NCBI GenBank assembly: GCA_013151115.1
Contig: JAADIW010000063.1
Coordinates: 1 to 9,797 of the forward strand
Origin: Caldisericota bacterium
GTDB lineage: Bacteria > Bipolaricaulota > Bipolaricaulia > Bipolaricaulales > Bipolaricaulaceae
Length of the DNA stretch: 9,797 nt
Direction of reading: 5' to 3'
A program made the position numbers and the translations under genes. Every line of letters begins with the position of its first letter. The first letter of the stretch is position 1. Shown here one piece after another: positions 6,393 through 9,797 of the stretch. The notes below the pieces were generated by a model, which saw only the letters and a program-made list of their open reading frames with translations, was not told the origin of the DNA and searched no databases.

Positions 6393-6442
6393 GGGGGCAT
6401 CGTGCTTCGTCCCGGGGTCCCCGGTAAACTTCCGTGGCGGCC

Positions 6443-7342
6443 ATGGGGCTTCTGGAACGTGTGCCGGAGAACCCGATCCTCACCCCCCGCCCGGATGTCC
6501 CCTGGGAGGCGAAGGCCGTGTTCAACCCCGGGGCGGTGGAGTGCGGGGGCAGGGTGTACATGCTCTACCGGGCGGTGGGCGAATACGAGCGCTACATCTC
6601 CCGCCTCGGGCTCGCGGTGAGCGAGGACGGCGTCCATTTCGAACGTTTCCCGGAGCCCGTTTTCTCCCCGGAGGAGCCCTACGAGCGGTTCGGCTGCGAG
6701 GATCCCCGTATCACCCCGCTGGAGGGCCGCTTCTACATCACATACACCGCCCTCTCGGCGCGGGCGTTCTCCGGGGGAGGGAACCGGGTGGGGCTCGCCT
6801 CCACCGCCGATTTCCGGGAGTTCGTGCGCCACGGCGTGATCCTCCCGGAATTCGAGGACAAGGACGCCGTCATCTTCCCCGAGAGGGTGAGGGGGAAGTA
6901 CGTGATGTTCCATCGCATCGTCCCGGATATCTGGATCGCCTATTCCGACGACCTCGTGCACTGGTACGGCCATAAGAAGGTGATGTACCCACGCCCGGGG
7001 TGCTGGGACGCGGTGAAGATCGGGGCGGGGGCCCCGCCGGTGAAGACCGATGAGGGGTGGCTCCTCTTCTATCACGGTGTGGACAAAGCCCGTACGTATC
7101 GAATCGGGGTGGCGCTTTTCGACCTGGACGACCCCGCGACGCTCGTCTCCCGCCCGCTGGAATACGTGCTCGAACCCCGGGAGGAATGGGAACGGGAGGG
7201 GGACATCCCGCACGTGGTGTTCGTCTGTGGGGCGGTGGAGCGGGATGGGGAATTCCTCGTCTATTACGGGGGCGGGGACAAGGTGATCGGGCTCGCGCGG
7301 GCCCCGGCGGCGGAGGTGGTGGAGTTCGCCCGCCGGGGCTAG
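6443..7342 (+). CDS. GH130-family glycosidase/phosphorylase (beta-mannoside phosphorylase-like)
   Basis: Predicted cytoplasmic five-bladed beta-propeller enzyme of 299 residues, GH130 family. Most studied members phosphorolyse beta-1,4- or beta-1,2-mannosides to alpha-mannose-1-phosphate, while some subfamilies hydrolyse them. Blade signatures are ENPILTP (9-15), WEAKAVFNPGA (21-31), LYRA (41-44), G-C-E-D87-P-R-I carrying the presumed catalytic Asp, KDAVIFPE (140-147), GAGAPPVKTDEGWLLFYHG (194-212), YRIGVALFDLDDP (219-231) and VYYGGGD (273-279). His211 in YHG is a position used for phosphate binding in the phosphorylases, favouring phosphorolysis, but subfamily cannot be fixed by eye. No signal peptide. 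ATG 6443 fits the family N-terminus best; a GTG at 6434 adds only three residues (VAA, with GTG read as Met). Neither has a Shine-Dalgarno sequence, so initiation may be leaderless or weak. It diverges from the sigma gene and precedes sugar ABC-transporter genes. Confidence 0.88.
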   Translation: MGLLERVPENPILTPRPDVPWEAKAVFNPGAVECGGRVYMLYRAVGEYERYISRLGLAVSEDGVHFERFPEPVFSPEEPYERFGCEDPRITPLEGRFYITYTALSARAFSGGGNRVGLASTADFREFVRHGVILPEFEDKDAVIFPERVRGKYVMFHRIVPDIWIAYSDDLVHWYGHKKVMYPRPGCWDAVKIGAGAPPVKTDEGWLLFYHGVDKARTYRIGVALFDLDDPATLVSRPLEYVLEPREEWEREGDIPHVVFVCGAVERDGEFLVYYGGGDKVIGLARAPAAEVVEFARRG

Positions 7343-7402
7343 TTGTCACCGTTTGCAAAACCGCGCCGCCGTCCAATTTGCCCCTTGCAGAAAGGGTTGC
7401 CG

Positions 7403-7431
7403 TTGACTAAACATCGTGGAAACGATAAAAT
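7403..7431 (+). promoter_or_regulatory. Near-consensus sigma-A promoter of the ABC transporter operon
   Basis: TTGACT (7403-7408), a 17-bp spacer and TAAAAT (7426-7431) each match the housekeeping consensus at 5 of 6 positions with ideal spacing. It sits in a locally AT-rich island and predicts a start near 7438, giving an untranslated leader of about 80 bases before ATG 7520. It is the best promoter in the window. The transporter is therefore probably transcribed independently of the GH130 gene. Confidence 0.8.
7413..7426. promoter_or_regulatory. Candidate repressor operator inside the transporter promoter
   Basis: ATCGT-ggaa-ACGAT is a perfect 5-bp inverted repeat lying between the -35 and -10 boxes and touching the first base of the -10. 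A bound dimer there would block RNA polymerase, as LacI- or ROK-type sugar repressors do. No repressor gene is in the window, so the regulator is unknown. Confidence 0.45.
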
Positions 7432-7519
7432 ATTTAATGCTCTTACACGGTCGGGAGGTGATAGCGGCAGGAGACTCGCGGGACAAAAAACATCCGAAAT
7501 AAAAAAGGGGGGAGTGTTT

Positions 7520-8878
7520 ATGCGCAAGTGGATGCTCGGCTTGCTTATCCTGATGTTCCTCGGTGTTGTGGGAACGGGGGCCGAATACATCGAGATCACC
7601 GCCTGGGCCTCCGGTTCGCCCGTCGATGCCACCCGCTGCACTAACCTGGTCGCCGCGGCCTCGTATCTCGAGCAGGAGCTTAAGGCCGAGGGGGCGCCGG
7701 TCACCAAGATCGAGCCGACCTGTCAGTACACCCATGTGGAGGATTGGGCCGCTTACATGCGCCGTTTCCGCCTCGCGTTCGAGGCCGGGCAGGCCCCATG
7801 GATCTTCACGGTAGGGCACGAGGTGATCGGCGAGTTGGCCGCCGCCGGCCTCATCGTCCCCTTGGATGAGTACTACGAGAAGTATTGGGACAAATACGAG
7901 CTCGGGGACATCTATCCCGCCCTCATCGAGGCCTGCAAGTTCCGCGGCAAGATCTACGGCTTCCCCCAGGACACCGAGGCCCGCCCCGTTTACTTCCGCA
8001 AAGACGTGTTGCGGAAGCTCGGCTGGTCCGAGGAGGAGATCGAGGCACTGCCCGAGAAGGTATTGAAGGGCGAATTCACCTTGGACGACATGATCGCCGT
8101 CGCCAAGGAGGCCGTGGAAAAGGGCCTCGTGGAGTGGGGTATCTACCATCGTCCTTCCCCCGGCGGCTACTTCCATATGATCACGGCGGCCTTCGGGGGG
8201 ATCCTGCAGGATCCCGAGACCGGGAAGCTGGTGCTCGATAAACCCGCCATCCTCAAGAACCTCGAGTTCCATTACAGGCTCGTCAAGGAGGGCGTCACCC
8301 CCGCCGCCATGACGCAGACCAGCTGGCGCTCCATCCACAAGGCCGTGGTCGAAGGAAAGGTCCTCTTCTGGTTCGGCGGCACGTGGCACTGGGCCGAGTG
8401 GCAGCGTGTGGCTTACCACAGCGAGCTCGGCGCCCTCCCCGAAGAGTACGAGTGGGAGAACCTCGGCTTCATGTTGGTACCGGCGGCCGAGAAAGGCGGT
8501 AAGCCGGTGACGCAATCGCACCCCTTCGTGTATGTCGTGACCACCCAGGCCGCCGATCCCGAGCTCGCCTTCAGGCTCATCGCCCTCACCTCTAAGCCCG
8601 AGCTCGTTGCCAAGCACGCCATCGGTTCTGGACACCTCACCATCCGCAAGACTAACGCCCCCGAATACGAGGCCTGGACCTTCGGCAAAGCCGTGACTTA
8701 CATGCTCGATTACACCACCACTCTGCCCAATCATGCCCGTTGGAGCGTGTACCATCGGGCCGTCTACGATGCCATACAGGCGGTGGAGACCGGCGCGATG
8801 AAGCCCGAAGAGGCTCTGGCCTGGCTTGAGGATAAGCTCACCAAGGAGCTGGGCGACGAGCTCATCATCAAGGGCTGA
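7520..8878 (+). CDS. Carbohydrate ABC transporter substrate-binding protein
   Basis: Predicted exported sugar-binding protein of 452 residues, the ligand-capturing part of an ABC importer (family 1 / MalE-UgpB-like extracellular binding protein). Residues 1-21 form a signal peptide (MRKWM, hydrophobic core, GTGA before E22). There is no lipobox Cys, so the protein may be free in a periplasm rather than a lipoprotein. EITAWASGSP (25-34) is the first strand, followed by AFEAGQAPWIF (86-96), GLIVPLDEYY (110-119), FRGKIYGFPQDTEARPVYFRKDVLRKLGW (141-169; the classic GKxYGxP...YYRKDxFxxxG region), VEGKVLFWFGGTWHW (277-291), LGFMLVPAAEKGG (315-327) and PELAFRLIALTS (347-358). ATG 7520 is chosen because GGGGGGAG ends five bases upstream and the signal peptide starts there. 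The upstream GH130 gene hints at a mannoside-type oligosaccharide, but ligand cannot be read from the sequence. Confidence 0.92.
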   Translation: MRKWMLGLLILMFLGVVGTGAEYIEITAWASGSPVDATRCTNLVAAASYLEQELKAEGAPVTKIEPTCQYTHVEDWAAYMRRFRLAFEAGQAPWIFTVGHEVIGELAAAGLIVPLDEYYEKYWDKYELGDIYPALIEACKFRGKIYGFPQDTEARPVYFRKDVLRKLGWSEEEIEALPEKVLKGEFTLDDMIAVAKEAVEKGLVEWGIYHRPSPGGYFHMITAAFGGILQDPETGKLVLDKPAILKNLEFHYRLVKEGVTPAAMTQTSWRSIHKAVVEGKVLFWFGGTWHWAEWQRVAYHSELGALPEEYEWENLGFMLVPAAEKGGKPVTQSHPFVYVVTTQAADPELAFRLIALTSKPELVAKHAIGSGHLTIRKTNAPEYEAWTFGKAVTYMLDYTTTLPNHARWSVYHRAVYDAIQAVETGAMKPEEALAWLEDKLTKELGDELIIKG

Positions 8879-8898
8879 GGGGACACGGCCGATCCTAC

Positions 8899-8936
8899 GG
8901 GGGAGGGTTCGGATAGCCCTCCCCCTTTAATTTTTT
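8899..8936 (+). terminator. Strong intrinsic terminator / attenuator between binding protein and permease
   Basis: GGGGGAGGG (8899-8907) pairs perfectly with CCCTCCCCC (8917-8925) around a nine-base loop, giving a nine-pair, GC-rich stem. TTTAATTTTTT follows directly (8926-8936). It lies 20 bp after the binding-protein stop and ends about 30 bp before the permease start. Partial termination here would give far more binding protein than membrane permease, a common arrangement in sugar ABC operons. Confidence 0.9.
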
Positions 8937-8966
8937 CGATTTTTGGGCCAAAATCACCTCCGCGGT

Positions 8967-9797
8967 ATGGAACCTAAACGCGCGTGGCGGCGCAGACGTG
9001 CGGTCCCGTTGCGAATTCCCCCTCATATCCCCTTCTTGCTCCCGTTCGCTTTTCTCGTGACCCTGTTCTTCTTTATCCCCGTGATCCTAAACGTGTTACT
9101 CGCCTTTACGGACATGGATTTCGCTATGCGTTGGAACTTCGTGGGACTGGAGAGCTATTACCGTTTCTTCACCGACCGCATAATACCGAGGGTCCTTCTC
9201 AACACGGTGATTTACGTGGCCGCCACATTGGCCATCAACGTGGGTTTCGGGTTGGTGCTGGGGATCCTGAGCACTTATTACGTGCCGGAAAACGTGGGCC
9301 TTCTCTTCCGTGCGATTTGGCTCCTCCCCCGTATGACGCCCCCGGTGGTCTACGCCCTCCTTTGGCTATGGGTCCTGGACCCCACCGAATACGGGCTACT
9401 CAACATGCTTATCGGCCAAAAGGTCAACTGGACTATGCAACATCCCCTGGGGGTAGTCATCATCGTGAACGGGATGGTGGGGGCCTCCTTCGGGATGATA
9501 ATCTTCTCCGCCGCCGTGAAATCCATCCCCCGTGATTACATCATGGCGGCCCAGGTGGACGGAGCTTCCAATTGGGGGATCGTGCGCCGTATCATCATTC
9601 CGCTGCTGCGTTGGCCACTCATGTTCGTCACGTCTTGGCAAACCCTTTCGTTGTTGGCATCGTACGAGTACATCTTGCTCGTTACCGACGGGGGGCCGTT
9701 TTACAAGTCCGAGGTCTGGTCCCTCTACGCGTATCACACCGCGTTTTCACATCAGCTCTATGGTTACGGGGCCGCCATCGCGATGATATTGGTGGTG
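8967..9797 (+). CDS. Carbohydrate ABC transporter permease, MalF/UgpA type (3' truncated by window)
   Basis: Open from ATG 8967 to the window edge (277 residues, no stop), so nearly complete for a family usually about 290-310 residues long. The N-terminus is basic (KRAWRRRRA), followed by hydrophobic segments at about 21-45, 78-103, 111-137, 161-184, 217-239 and 266 onward. The signature cytoplasmic loop that docks on the ATPase is present: RDYIMAAQVDGA (189-200) with IIIPLL (209-214), matching the EAA...G...I.LP motif of binding-protein-dependent permeases. VTDGGP (239-244) and the first periplasmic segment LAFTDMD...FVGLESYYRFF are typical of the MalF-like half of sugar importers. No Shine-Dalgarno sequence precedes the start; instead ATCACCTCC, resembling the 16S rRNA tail, lies there (8953-8961). 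A TTG at 8943 is an in-frame alternative. A MalG-type partner and other genes probably follow beyond the edge. Confidence 0.92.
   Translation, partial: MEPKRAWRRRRAVPLRIPPHIPFLLPFAFLVTLFFFIPVILNVLLAFTDMDFAMRWNFVGLESYYRFFTDRIIPRVLLNTVIYVAATLAINVGFGLVLGILSTYYVPENVGLLFRAIWLLPRMTPPVVYALLWLWVLDPTEYGLLNMLIGQKVNWTMQHPLGVVIIVNGMVGASFGMIIFSAAVKSIPRDYIMAAQVDGASNWGIVRRIIIPLLRWPLMFVTSWQTLSLLASYEYILLVTDGGPFYKSEVWSLYAYHTAFSHQLYGYGAAIAMILVV

Noticed and set aside
6352..6561. N-terminal extension of the sigma factor to ATG 6444 or the upstream start at 6561
   Set aside because: It would overlap the GH130 gene, carries no sigma region 1.1 features, and a promoter lies inside it at 6365-6392.
7346..8755. 469-codon open frame on the minus strand across the binding-protein gene
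   Set aside because: It is the antisense shadow of a clearly recognised binding protein; its translation is His/Gly/Leu-rich filler without motifs.
8984..9535. 183-codon plus-strand frame overlapping the permease
   Set aside because: It lacks hydrophobic segments and is out of frame with the permease, whose EAA loop and membrane segments are unmistakable.
1..9797. CRISPR arrays, tRNA/rRNA genes, insertion sequences, phage or defence genes
   Set aside because: No regularly spaced repeats, cloverleaf-like sequence, transposase motif or terminal inverted repeats were seen on either strand.

Overview
The window is GC-rich bacterial DNA with densely packed genes and strong GC preference at third codon positions. 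It carries seven complete or nearly complete protein genes and one gene tail. No tRNA, rRNA, insertion sequence, CRISPR array or phage gene was seen. The organism is uncertain. An outer-membrane-like secreted protein ending in aromatic residues, a TM1410-type secreted protein, a GH130 enzyme and carbohydrate ABC transport genes suggest a diderm, possibly thermophilic, sugar-using bacterium. A deep-branching phylum such as Bipolaricaulota (Acetothermia/OP1) is my guess from general resemblance, not a demonstrated placement.

Left part, plus strand. 1-267 is the C-terminal tail of a right-handed beta-helix protein. 358-1713 encodes a zinc amidohydrolase that is almost certainly an 8-oxoguanine deaminase. 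A 338-bp gap (1714-2051) holds a nested palindrome with a CRP/FNR-type half-site core and a coding-like stretch on the opposite strand. 2052-3536 encodes an unrecognised secreted, beta-rich, cysteine-rich protein. Ten bases later, 3547-4320 encodes a PPP-family metallophosphatase. These two probably form an operon. It meets the next block convergently at a 14-bp palindrome.

Middle part, minus strand. 5476-6351 encodes a sigma-70-family factor with a visible promoter and almost no leader. 4337-5293, downstream in the same direction, encodes a secreted GH114/TM1410-like (beta/alpha)8 protein. Its ribosome-binding site lies in a predicted hairpin.

Right part, plus strand. Divergent from the sigma gene, 6443-7342 encodes a GH130 enzyme (beta-mannoside phosphorylase family). 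An AT-rich leader with a near-consensus sigma-A promoter and a candidate operator follows. It precedes a carbohydrate ABC transporter: a binding protein (7520-8878), a strong intrinsic terminator or attenuator (8899-8936), and a MalF-type permease (8967 to the window edge, incomplete). The permease continues past the edge without a stop.

The most coherent functional reading is uptake of an oligosaccharide, perhaps a beta-mannoside, by the ABC transporter and phosphorolysis in the cytoplasm by GH130. The least understood item, and the best candidate for something undescribed, is the secreted Cys-Cys protein paired with a PPP phosphatase.
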